A DNA stretch of 64,000 bases. It comes from Streptacidiphilus sp041262525 (lineage in GTDB: Bacteria > Actinomycetota > Actinomycetes > Streptomycetales > Streptomycetaceae). Shown here piece by piece: positions 14,331-22,154 of this stretch (its first letter is position 1; the number at the start of each line of letters is the position of its first letter). A program made the translations under genes and the position numbers. The stretch spans positions 186,001 through 250,000 of the forward strand of contig NZ_JBGCCK010000002.1 of assembly GCF_041262525.1 (NCBI RefSeq). The letters run 5' to 3'. The notes under the pieces are model-generated. The model did not search any database, was not told the DNA's origin, and saw only the letters and a program-made list of their open reading frames with translations.

Positions 14331-15829
14331 GAGTTCTTCCGTGCGGTGGCGATGGTGGCTGCCGCGGCAGCGGGTGTGACGTCGGCAGCGGGTGTGGCTC
14401 CGGCGGTAGGTGTGGCTTCGGGCGCAGGCGGCGGGGTCTGGTCCGCAGGCAGGCTCAGCTGCCAGTGCGTGGCCAGGCGGGGACGGAGGAACCCGACCCA
14501 GTAGGCCAAGCCCACCAGCAGCACCACGCCGGTGATGATCAGGTCGTGCGCCGTCTGCTGCGTCAGCACGTAGGCCAGCGCTGCCACGGTGACCACCGGG
14601 GCCACCGGCCACAGCGGCATCCGCCACGCCGTCGTCTCCCGGTGCCGCCCGCGCCGTGCGGCCAGCGCCGCGACGCCGAGCAGCAGGTAGATCACGGCGA
14701 CCACGACACCGGTGAAGCCGAGGAGCTGGTCGATCGGCACGGCCAGCGCGAGCACCACACCCGGCAGGCCGATGGCCAGCGTCGCCACCCAGGGAGACCC
14801 CCAACGCGGGTGAATCCGGCTCAGCGCGTGGTTGACCGGCTCGGGCCAGGTGCGGTCACGGGCGGAGGCGAAGAGGACGCGTCCGTTCTGCAGCACCATC
14901 ACGATCACCGCGTTCAGGATCGCAGCGGCGACGCAGAGGCTGACAAAGGTGCCGACGCCGCTCCCGGCCCAGCTGTTCACGACGGCGACCAGATCCCCGG
15001 CCGCCAGCTGATCCGGACTGCTGACGCCCAGACAGATCGCGGTCACCGGGACCGTGATGACGACGACGCCCGCCACCAGCGACCACAGCACCGTGCGTGC
15101 GACCGAGCGGCGCGGCTCGATCAGGTCCTCGGAGAGGTAGATCGCGGTCCCGAACCCGTTGTAGGTGAACAGCGCCACCGCCAGACCCGAGACGAGCAGG
15201 CCCGCCGTCAGCGGACTGGTGTGACCTGCTCCGTCGGGGACGACCGGGTGGATCAGCGTCGCAACCGACTGGTGCACATGCGTGAAGCCCAGGAAGCTGA
15301 CGACGGCGGCCGCCAGCACTTCGATCCCCAGGAAGATGCCGGTGATCAGCGCGTTCGACTTGATGTCCAGCACGCCCACCACGACGGCGAGCAACATCAC
15401 CACCGCTCCGGCGATGCTCGCGTCCACGTTGACGACGGATGCGATGTAGCCGGCCGTACCCAGCGCGATGATCGGCGGGATGACGATCAGCGACACCAGC
15501 GAGATGACGAAGACCAGCCAGCCGATCGGGCGACCCAGGATCTGTCCGACGATCGAGTACTCGCCTCCGGCGCTGGGCACCAAGGTGCCGAGCTCGGCGT
15601 AGCAGAGCCCCACCCCGAGCGAGAGGAACGCCGCGACCAGCAGACTCAGGACGGCCCCGCTGCCGAGCTGCTGCAGCAGCGGCGGGACGACGATGAAGAG
15701 CGAGGACGCGGGCGTGACACAGGAGAGCGTCAGCAGGACCGCGCCGAAGACCTTGAGGGATCTCGGCAGAGCCGCTGCAGTGGAAGCCGCAGTAGGCGCA
15801 GAGGGCGCTGGAGGCGCTGGAGGAGTCAT
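14327..15829 (-). CDS. APC-superfamily amino acid/amine permease
   Basis: 500 aa with about 12 membrane segments. The first-helix APC motif reads LTLSCVTPASSLFIVVPPLL, followed by CYAELGTLVPSAGGEYSIVG, the conserved second/third helix region, and GFGTAIYLSEDLIEPRRSVA. The N-terminal (MTPPAPPAPSAPTAAST) and C-terminal (Ala/Thr/Pro-rich) tails are low-complexity and cytosolic. Likely imports an amino acid or acylated amine that the coupled amidohydrolase then cleaves. First gene of the minus-strand operon; regulatory sequence lies in 15830-15982. Confidence 0.9.
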   Translation of the reverse strand: MTPPAPPAPSAPTAASTAAALPRSLKVFGAVLLTLSCVTPASSLFIVVPPLLQQLGSGAVLSLLVAAFLSLGVGLCYAELGTLVPSAGGEYSIVGQILGRPIGWLVFVISLVSLIVIPPIIALGTAGYIASVVNVDASIAGAVVMLLAVVVGVLDIKSNALITGIFLGIEVLAAAVVSFLGFTHVHQSVATLIHPVVPDGAGHTSPLTAGLLVSGLAVALFTYNGFGTAIYLSEDLIEPRRSVARTVLWSLVAGVVVITVPVTAICLGVSSPDQLAAGDLVAVVNSWAGSGVGTFVSLCVAAAILNAVIVMVLQNGRVLFASARDRTWPEPVNHALSRIHPRWGSPWVATLAIGLPGVVLALAVPIDQLLGFTGVVVAVIYLLLGVAALAARRGRHRETTAWRMPLWPVAPVVTVAALAYVLTQQTAHDLIITGVVLLVGLAYWVGFLRPRLATHWQLSLPADQTPPPAPEATPTAGATPAADVTPAAAAATIATARKNS

Positions 15830-15899
15830 CGGGCCTGGCCTTCAGAGCGAGAGGGGGATGAGTCCGCTCATTGAAGGGCAGGCGAAAAGTAGGCGTCAA

Positions 15900-15918
15900 T
15901 CTCATGCGGCGAATGAGA
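15900..15918. promoter_or_regulatory. Inverted repeat upstream of the permease operon
   Basis: TCTCAT (15900-15905) and ATGAGA (15913-15918) form a 6-bp dyad with a 7-nt centre, about 70 bp before the permease start, between the permease gene and the Lrp/AsnC-type regulator gene. Lrp-family proteins often bind degenerate dyads of this spacing, so control of the permease operon by the neighbouring regulator is plausible. Confidence 0.4.
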
Positions 15919-15982
15919 AGCCGTGACTTTCACGCACATCCAGCGATTCAATGGCATTCGCATCACCATGCAAAAGATCCGC

Positions 15983-17020
15983 CTACTGCGTCGGCAGATC
16001 GTAGCTGTAGCTCTCCTTGACGATCTCCATGTGCACCCAGGACTCGCTCCGGGCCACGCCCGCCACCGAGCGGACCGCTTCGAGCCCCACCAGCAGTTCC
16101 TCGCGGTCCCGCGCGTCCACGCCGCACACCAGGTCGAAGCGCCCGTGTCCGCGCGCGACGAAGTTCACCCCCGGGACCGCCGACACCTCGCGCGCCACCT
16201 GATGCACGTTGCCGTACCCGCCCCCGTAGCCCACGCCCAGCCCGATCCCGGCCGCCTCCCGCACGCCGAGCGCCCGGGTCGCGATCAGCGCGGTCACGTG
16301 GACCGCGCCGGAGTCCAGCAGACGCAGCACCCGCGCCCGGACCGCCGGTCCCGAGAGCCCGACCTCCTGCGCCAGCGCCGCGAACGCCGCCCGCCCGTCC
16401 TCCTGCAACAGCGCCAGCAGCCTCCGGTCCACGGCGTCCAGATCGGCGGCGGTGAGCCCGGTGGAGACGGGCCCGCCGCCGGGCCTTCTCCGTCCGTCCG
16501 GCCACAGCGGCGAGTAGGCGTCCTTGACCAGCTCCGCGCAGCGGAAGACCTCCACGTCCCGCACCCCGGGGGCACTGCGCAGCACGGCCAGCTCGCGGTC
16601 CAGCGCATCCTCGTCCGCGGCCCGCAGGTCGACCACGACGCCGCGCGCCCCAGCCGTGCAGGAGACGAACCGCGCAGCAGCCCGCCCCGCCGCCACCCGC
16701 GCCACGGGCCCGCTCGGCCCGCCGACGTCGAGCGAGACGTGCGCCATCGCCGCCAGCCCGGCCACCTGCGGCGCGACGATCCCGACGATTCGCACGCGCC
16801 CCCGCGCCAGCAGCCGCTGCACCCTGGTCCGGGCCGCCTCGCGGGAGACGCCCGTCCGCTCGGCCAGCTCCTGATAGCTGAGCCGCCCGTCCCGCTGCAG
16901 CTCCCGCACCAATGCCGCGTCCACCGCGTCCAGCGCGCCGACCCGCTCGCCGCCGGACCCGTCTGCGCCGAACCTGGCTGCGCCGAACCTGTCTGGGCCG
17001 AACCTGTCTGGGCTGCTCAT
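15983..17020 (-). CDS. Tandem Lrp/AsnC-family regulator (two HTH-ligand units in one chain)
   Basis: 345 aa, about twice the usual 150-170 aa. Unit 1: HTH around LDAVDAALVRELQRDGRLSY then QELAERTGVSREAARTRVQR (residues about 36-80), followed by a ligand-binding half. Unit 2: LDAVDRRLLALLQEDGRAAF then ALAQEVGLSGPAVRARVLRL (about 190-235) and a full RAM-like domain with GHGRFDLVCGVDARDREELL. I start at ATG 17020; a start 7 codons upstream is possible. The N-terminus has repeated DRFG units encoded by a 15-bp DNA repeat near 16966-17010. Probably regulates the adjacent permease operon in response to an amino acid. Confidence 0.88.
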   Translation of the reverse strand: MSSPDRFGPDRFGAARFGADGSGGERVGALDAVDAALVRELQRDGRLSYQELAERTGVSREAARTRVQRLLARGRVRIVGIVAPQVAGLAAMAHVSLDVGGPSGPVARVAAGRAAARFVSCTAGARGVVVDLRAADEDALDRELAVLRSAPGVRDVEVFRCAELVKDAYSPLWPDGRRRPGGGPVSTGLTAADLDAVDRRLLALLQEDGRAAFAALAQEVGLSGPAVRARVLRLLDSGAVHVTALIATRALGVREAAGIGLGVGYGGGYGNVHQVAREVSAVPGVNFVARGHGRFDLVCGVDARDREELLVGLEAVRSVAGVARSESWVHMEIVKESYSYDLPTQ

Positions 17021-17085
17021 GCGGCTGGATCGTACCGGCATCGCGTGGCCGGATCCCGGTGCGCGGCCCCGCCCTCCCCACCCGG

Positions 17086-18111
17086 TCAGGCGCTGTCGCG
17101 GACGACGAGCTCCGGCTGGAACACCCGCGACTGCAACAGCCGCTCGGGAGAGGCGATCTGCTCAAGCAGCAGCTCCGCCATCTGAGCAGCCATCTCCTCC
17201 ACCGGCTGACGCACCGTGGTCAGCGGCGGATCGCAGGTCAGCGCGACGTTGCTGTCGTCGAAGCCGACCACCGCCAGGTCCTCCGGGATCCGCAGTCCCG
17301 CGCGGTGCAGCACGCTCACGGCACCGAGCGCCATCAGGTCCGACGCGACGAACACGGCATCGGTGTCCGGTGCCCGCTCCAACAGCCCGCGCATCGCGGC
17401 CGCTCCCCCGGCCTGGGTGAAGTCGCCCTCGGCCCAGGCCGATTCGGCGAGCCCGTGATGCGCCAACCGCTCCCGGAAGGCCTCCAGCCGTACGCGTCCG
17501 GCGGGCGTGTCCAGCGGACCCGAAGCGGTGGCGATCCGCCGCCGCCCGAGCGCCACAAGATGGTCGACCGCGAGAAAGACACCGGCCTGCTGGTCCACCT
17601 CGACGAAGCTCACCGGCAGCGGATCAGCCGGCCGCCCGGCGAGCACGGCCGGCACCTTGGCGGCGGCGAGGTCCGCCGGCAGCGGGTCGTCCGTGTGCGT
17701 GGAAACCAGCACCACACCGTCGACGTGGCCCTGCCGCAGGTAGTTGAGCAACTGCTTTCGGGAAGGCTCGTCATCCACGATGGTGAGCATGAGCTGGACG
17801 CCACGTGGGCGGACGGTCTGCGTCACTCCACTGACGACCCGGCCGAAGAACGGATCCGCGAAGATCTGCCCCGCGCTCATGTCCGAGACGGCCAGCGCGA
17901 TGGACCCGGTCGTACGCGTCACCAGCGAGCGAGCAGCGAGATTGGGCACGTACCCGGTGGCGGCGATCGCCTTCTCCACGGACTTGCGCAGCCCCGCAGC
18001 AACCGAGGCATTCCCGTTCACCACCCGCGACACTGTCGCCCGCGACACCCCGGCCACCCGCGCGACATCCTCGAGCGTGACCACGAGAGCGGGGACGGGC
18101 TTCTTGGACAT
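17086..18111 (-). CDS. LacI-family transcriptional regulator
   Basis: 341 aa from ATG 18111. The N-terminal HTH is exact LacI type: VTLEDVARVAGVSRATVSRV and then VNGNASV, followed by the hinge GYVPNLAARSLVTRTTGSIA. The periplasmic-binding-protein-like effector domain follows, with FADPFFGRVVSGV, HVDGVVLVSTHTDDP, DAVFVASDLMALGA and DLAVVGFDDSNVALTCDPPL. An upstream TTG would add 14 residues including three Cys and seems unlikely. There is no carbohydrate gene directly adjacent; a LacI-type operator is present upstream of the DUF2264 gene at 22121, a possible target. Sugar effector unknown. Confidence 0.92.
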   Translation of the reverse strand: MSKKPVPALVVTLEDVARVAGVSRATVSRVVNGNASVAAGLRKSVEKAIAATGYVPNLAARSLVTRTTGSIALAVSDMSAGQIFADPFFGRVVSGVTQTVRPRGVQLMLTIVDDEPSRKQLLNYLRQGHVDGVVLVSTHTDDPLPADLAAAKVPAVLAGRPADPLPVSFVEVDQQAGVFLAVDHLVALGRRRIATASGPLDTPAGRVRLEAFRERLAHHGLAESAWAEGDFTQAGGAAAMRGLLERAPDTDAVFVASDLMALGAVSVLHRAGLRIPEDLAVVGFDDSNVALTCDPPLTTVRQPVEEMAAQMAELLLEQIASPERLLQSRVFQPELVVRDSA

Positions 18112-18223
18112 GCATGAGTTATACACGTCGCACTCGCACAATGACCGAGCCAATCGGATCCGTGCTGCACGCGGGCGTGCCGATGGGCCGCCTGGTGGGG
18201 CGGCTCATGGGCCGTGCTGTGGG

Positions 18224-19678
18224 TCAGCCGGGGTATCTGGTGTTGGGGGGTGGTGGGGTGTCGGGTGGTGGGACGGCTTGGGGTTGGCCGTTGATCATTT
18301 CGAGTTCCCAGCCGGTTTGGTGGAGGTCGGTGTGGTGTTCGCCGCACAGGAGGGCGAGGTTGTCGAGGCTGGTGTGGCCGCCGTCGGCCCAGTGGGTCAG
18401 GTGGTGTGCTTCGCACCAGGTCGGGGGGCGGGTGCAGCCGGGCCAGACGCAGTGCCGGTCCCGGGCGATGACCGCGTCGCGCAGGTGGGCGGGGACGGTG
18501 CGGGTGGCGCGGCCGATCGAGACGGGCTTGTCCTGGCCCCGCGTCAGGATGACGCGGAGCTGGCAGTCGCAGGCTTCCTTGCGGGCCTGCCAGGCGGGGA
18601 GCTGGTAGCCCCGGGTCGTGGTCGCCACCACCCGAGGGCGCAGTAGCCCCGACAGGTCATCCCCGCCCTCTTCCGGCTCGTCGTCCTCGGACTCGTCGTG
18701 GTCGAGGGTGGGGTGGGTGGGGCAGGTCGTCCGCAGCGCGTCCAGGTCCGCGATCAGGGTGAGGTGCGGACGCTGGCCACCCGTGGTGGGGAGCTTGTCG
18801 GAGCCGAGCGCGAGGTCGGCGACGGTTTCGATGGCGTCGCCCATCCGCTCCGCGTGGGTGCGCGGGTCCCCGTCCACGGGAGCGCCCATGGCGGCCTCCA
18901 GCGCGACGCGGAGCTTCTCCCCGACCACCGGCGACAGTTCACCGGACAGGACCCAGAACGGGTCGTCCGAGGTGCCGGTCGGCGACAGCTTCGCCCAGGA
19001 CTGGAACGACGCCGGAACATCGTCCGCCTTGGGGTCTTCCTCGGCGACGAGGTGGGCGTGGACCTGCTGGGCGGCCGTCCGCAGGTGCGCGAGGTGCAGG
19101 ACCTTGGCCTGGGCGATGAGGAGTTCCTCGGCCTGCTGGCGGGCCTGCGGGTCCTCGACCGGGACGATCTCCTTCGCGATGACCTCCACCTGGCTGGAGG
19201 AGAGCTCACCCACCGCGAGGGCGGTACGGACGCTGCGGAGCTTGTCCAGGTCCCGGGCCCGGCCGACCAGCTGGTTCGCGTGCTTGTCCGCGAGCTGCCC
19301 GTGGGTGCGGAGGAAGCCCTTCGTGGTGCGGGACCGGACGGCGGTCGCGCCGCCGGTGCGGTCGAACACCGCCAGGCGGCGCGCCAACTCCGCGCCGACC
19401 ATTTCCTCGAACCGCACCAACGCCAGGAGTTGCTCGGACTGGAACCGGGCCCCGGCCGCGTGCAGCACCTCATCGTCCTCCGCCGCCAACGCGGCCAGAA
19501 ACGAGAGGGCGGAAGCGGGCAGGGTGCGGAGGGGCTCCGCGCAGTGGCGGGCCTGGCGGGAAGACTTGGGGGTCAGCGGGTCCGCACGGAACACATCCCC
19601 GAGCGAGGGGCCGGAACAGCCCTCACCCATGGACGCATCTCCGTCTTCACACCCGCCCCCGAACATCGAGGCGTCCAT
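18224..19678 (-). CDS. DUF222 / HNH endonuclease-domain protein (13E12 repeat family)
   Basis: 484 aa. The middle is a DUF222-like helical domain (LLALVRFEEMVGAELARRLA onward), and the C-terminus carries an HNH/McrA-like nuclease site: CVWPGCTRPPTWCEAHHLTH then WADGGHTSLDNLALLCGEHH, with paired Cys and His for zinc. This architecture defines the actinobacterial 13E12 repeat family, present in variable copy number and often linked to mobile DNA; its cellular role is not established. Start taken at the second in-frame Met (19678); an alternative lies 10 codons upstream. The C-terminus is Pro/Thr-rich. Confidence 0.9.
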   Translation of the reverse strand: MDASMFGGGCEDGDASMGEGCSGPSLGDVFRADPLTPKSSRQARHCAEPLRTLPASALSFLAALAAEDDEVLHAAGARFQSEQLLALVRFEEMVGAELARRLAVFDRTGGATAVRSRTTKGFLRTHGQLADKHANQLVGRARDLDKLRSVRTALAVGELSSSQVEVIAKEIVPVEDPQARQQAEELLIAQAKVLHLAHLRTAAQQVHAHLVAEEDPKADDVPASFQSWAKLSPTGTSDDPFWVLSGELSPVVGEKLRVALEAAMGAPVDGDPRTHAERMGDAIETVADLALGSDKLPTTGGQRPHLTLIADLDALRTTCPTHPTLDHDESEDDEPEEGGDDLSGLLRPRVVATTTRGYQLPAWQARKEACDCQLRVILTRGQDKPVSIGRATRTVPAHLRDAVIARDRHCVWPGCTRPPTWCEAHHLTHWADGGHTSLDNLALLCGEHHTDLHQTGWELEMINGQPQAVPPPDTPPPPNTRYPG

Positions 19679-19881
19679 AGAACAATTGTGACACCCAAAC
19701 AGCCCCACGCCAAGCCCAAACCATCACCCACAAGAGTGAAAAACCCCAGCTCAGCGCCGCAATCCGACCCGCAGATAGATCATCTGACAGGGCGTCAAGA
19801 ATTGGCCAAATCTTCCTGGGAATCCGGCACATTCGGCCTGCCGATCACCCCGGTTCGACCGCGACCACCGACAGTCGCCGC

Positions 19882-22083
19882 ATGCCCATGTTCACCGCAC
19901 CCGTCCACCCCGGCCGCCCCAAGGGAAGCGCAGCAATCGCCGACCGGCTGATCCTCCTCGGTCTCTGCGCCCTCTCAGCCGTGCTCTTCGCCTGGGGGAT
20001 CGGCCGGAGCCAGTTCCATCCCTTCTACGCGGATGCAGTCCGCAGCATGACGCTGAGCTGGAAGGGCTTCGTCTTCGGATCGTTCGACCCCGGTAACACC
20101 ATCACCCTCGACAAACTCCCGGGCTTTCTCTGGCCGCAAGCTGTCGCCGCCCGACTGTTCGGATTCCACCCCTGGGCGCTGACCCTGCCGCAAGTCGTCG
20201 AAGGCGTCGTGAGCGTGGGCGTACTGCACACACTCGTGCGTCGCTGGGCCGGCCGAACGGCGGGGGTTCTCGCCGCCCTGGCCTTCATGCTGACGCCGGT
20301 TGTGACCGGACTCTTCCGCACAGCCGTTGAGGACCCGGCGTTCACCCTGCTGCTCCTGCTCGCCGCCGAAGCAACCTCCCGCGCTGCACAGAGCGGTCGG
20401 ACGCGAACGCTGCTCCTGGCCGCGACCTGGGTCGGGCTGGCCTTCCAGGCCAAGATGCTCGAAGCCTTCGCCGTGTTGCCGGTGCTCGCTGCGGTGTATC
20501 TGATGTCCTCTCCGACGCCGCTGCGCAGGCGCTGCGTTCAGCTCGCGGCTGCGGGCACTCTCGCCGTCCTCGTGTCTGCGTCCTGGATGGCGCTCGTCGC
20601 CGTGACACCGTCGGCCGACCGTCCGTACGTGGACGGTACGACCGACAATTCTCCGGTCAGCATGGTGGTCGGCTACAACTTCCTGAACCGCTTCTCCGCC
20701 GTCGGCCTGAATGCCATGGGCACGGGCAGCGTGTCCGCCGTTCGCGGTGGCGGCGTCAGCGGCGTCGACCCCAACAGCGGCGGGCGCACCCACACGAACA
20801 ACGCCATCCCGCAGGCCGCCAGGAGCGACGGCTGGGCGAAGCTGCTGCGCGGGTCGCTCGCCTCCCAAGTCGGATGGCTCTACCCGACCGCCCTCGCCGG
20901 GTTCGCGGCCGGACTGTTCGCGCGGCGCGGACGACCCCGAACCGATCCGGTGCGCGCCGGATACGTGCTCTGGGGCAGCTGGCTCGCGGGCTTCTTCGTG
21001 GTCCTCAGCGCGGGCAGCGTCGCCGGGCACGCCTACTATCTGGGCGTCATCGCCGCACCGTTGGCCGCTCTCTCCGGCGCGGGCCTGCCTCAGCTGTGGC
21101 GGTCGTACCGCAGCGGCGTGGTGGAGTCCGGCGCACGTGTGGAGGCGCGCTCGGGCACCATCCGGGCGCTCGCACTGCCGGTGACCGTCGCGGCGACAGC
21201 GGTGTGGGCGGTCGTGCTGAGCCGCCCGTACCAGGGCTTCCGGCCCTGGGTGACGCCGACGGTCACGCTGCTGGGTGGTCTCTGCGTCGGGCTGCTTCTG
21301 CTGCCGATCCTGCTCCGGGCGCTGGGCGTGCGGCCACGGCCGTACCTCGCCAGGGCAGGAGCAGCAGCAGCCGTCGCCGCCGGGCTCGTGACGACCCTGC
21401 TGGCGCCCACCGCCTGGACCTCGAGTGTGTTCGATGCCCACTACCCGCACTCGATGATGGGCGCGCTCGGGCCGACCGCCCTGCTCGGGCCCGGGTCGGG
21501 ATCTCCGGCAGCGACACAGACGTCAACACCGAAGTCCTCCTCGCACAATGCCGGCGCCACTGCCGCTTTCGCCTCCTGGGCACGCCTCCTCGACAGCGGC
21601 GGCGACGGCCCCTCGTCGCTCGATCCCGGCCAGCGCGCACTGCTCGCCTATACGACCGCGCACCGGGGCGCAGCGCGCTACCTGTTCGCGACGACGAGTT
21701 GGACGGCTGCCGCGCCCTTCATCCTCGCGACGGGCGCGCGGGTGCTGCCGATGGGCGGATTCACCGAGCAGGTGCCCTGGCCGACGGTCCGCGCCGTGCG
21801 CCAGGACGTGGCCGACGGACGCCTGCGGTACGTCCTGATCAGTTCCGCGCGCATGCCGGGTGCCACGGCCGGCACAGCAACCGGACGGACCGGCGACAGT
21901 ACGCCGGCTGCCGGCGTCAGGTCCTGGGTGACCGCCACCTGCCACCCCGTCAGCGTTCCAGCATTGCAGACGAGCCGTCAGGACCCGCAACGGCTCTACG
22001 ACTGCGCACCATCGCCGACGCCTCCGGCAACCCGGACGTCTCCCTCTCGGACGGCAGGAGCTGCCGCCCGACCCAACCCCTGA
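19882..22083 (+). CDS. ArnT/PMT-like membrane glycosyltransferase (GT39/GT83-type)
   Basis: 733 aa, about 12 predicted membrane segments followed by a C-terminal extracytoplasmic part. The first external loop carries the acidic catalytic motif region: HPFYADAVRSMTLSWKGFVF then GSFDPGNTITLDKLPG. Family members transfer a sugar from a polyprenyl-phosphate donor to lipid or protein outside the membrane; donor and acceptor are unknown here. The extracytoplasmic loop around residues 275-320 is Gly/Asn-rich (VSAVRGGGVSGVDPNSGGRT). The C-terminal domain (residues about 560-730) contains a YLFATTSWTAAAPFILATGA stretch that I recall from other actinobacterial relatives. The promoter should lie in the unusually AT-rich 19682-19881 region. 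Possibly a single-gene unit. Confidence 0.85.
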   Translation: MPMFTAPVHPGRPKGSAAIADRLILLGLCALSAVLFAWGIGRSQFHPFYADAVRSMTLSWKGFVFGSFDPGNTITLDKLPGFLWPQAVAARLFGFHPWALTLPQVVEGVVSVGVLHTLVRRWAGRTAGVLAALAFMLTPVVTGLFRTAVEDPAFTLLLLLAAEATSRAAQSGRTRTLLLAATWVGLAFQAKMLEAFAVLPVLAAVYLMSSPTPLRRRCVQLAAAGTLAVLVSASWMALVAVTPSADRPYVDGTTDNSPVSMVVGYNFLNRFSAVGLNAMGTGSVSAVRGGGVSGVDPNSGGRTHTNNAIPQAARSDGWAKLLRGSLASQVGWLYPTALAGFAAGLFARRGRPRTDPVRAGYVLWGSWLAGFFVVLSAGSVAGHAYYLGVIAAPLAALSGAGLPQLWRSYRSGVVESGARVEARSGTIRALALPVTVAATAVWAVVLSRPYQGFRPWVTPTVTLLGGLCVGLLLLPILLRALGVRPRPYLARAGAAAAVAAGLVTTLLAPTAWTSSVFDAHYPHSMMGALGPTALLGPGSGSPAATQTSTPKSSSHNAGATAAFASWARLLDSGGDGPSSLDPGQRALLAYTTAHRGAARYLFATTSWTAAAPFILATGARVLPMGGFTEQVPWPTVRAVRQDVADGRLRYVLISSARMPGATAGTATGRTGDSTPAAGVRSWVTATCHPVSVPALQTSRQDPQRLYDCAPSPTPPATRTSPSRTAGAAARPNP

Positions 22084-22120
22084 GCTGGACCCCTGAGCTA
22101 GCATGCTGACCCACCACCAC

Positions 22121-22134
22121 GGAAACCGCTTTCC
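22121..22134. promoter_or_regulatory. LacI-family type operator upstream of the DUF2264 gene
   Basis: GGAAACCGCTTTCC is a 14-bp palindrome with a central CG (12 of 14 positions symmetrical), the layout typical of LacI/PurR-family operators. It ends 20 nt before the ATG at 22155, so a bound repressor would block transcription. The LacI regulator encoded at 17086-18111 is the only LacI-family gene in view; the link is inferred. Confidence 0.65.
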
Positions 22135-22154
22135 AAGGCAAGGGACAGGTCAGC

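Noticed and set aside
12330..14504. Long plus-strand frame opposite the YtcJ-like amidohydrolase
   Set aside because: Antisense shadow: Arg/Pro/Val-rich without motifs, while the minus strand has a full family match.
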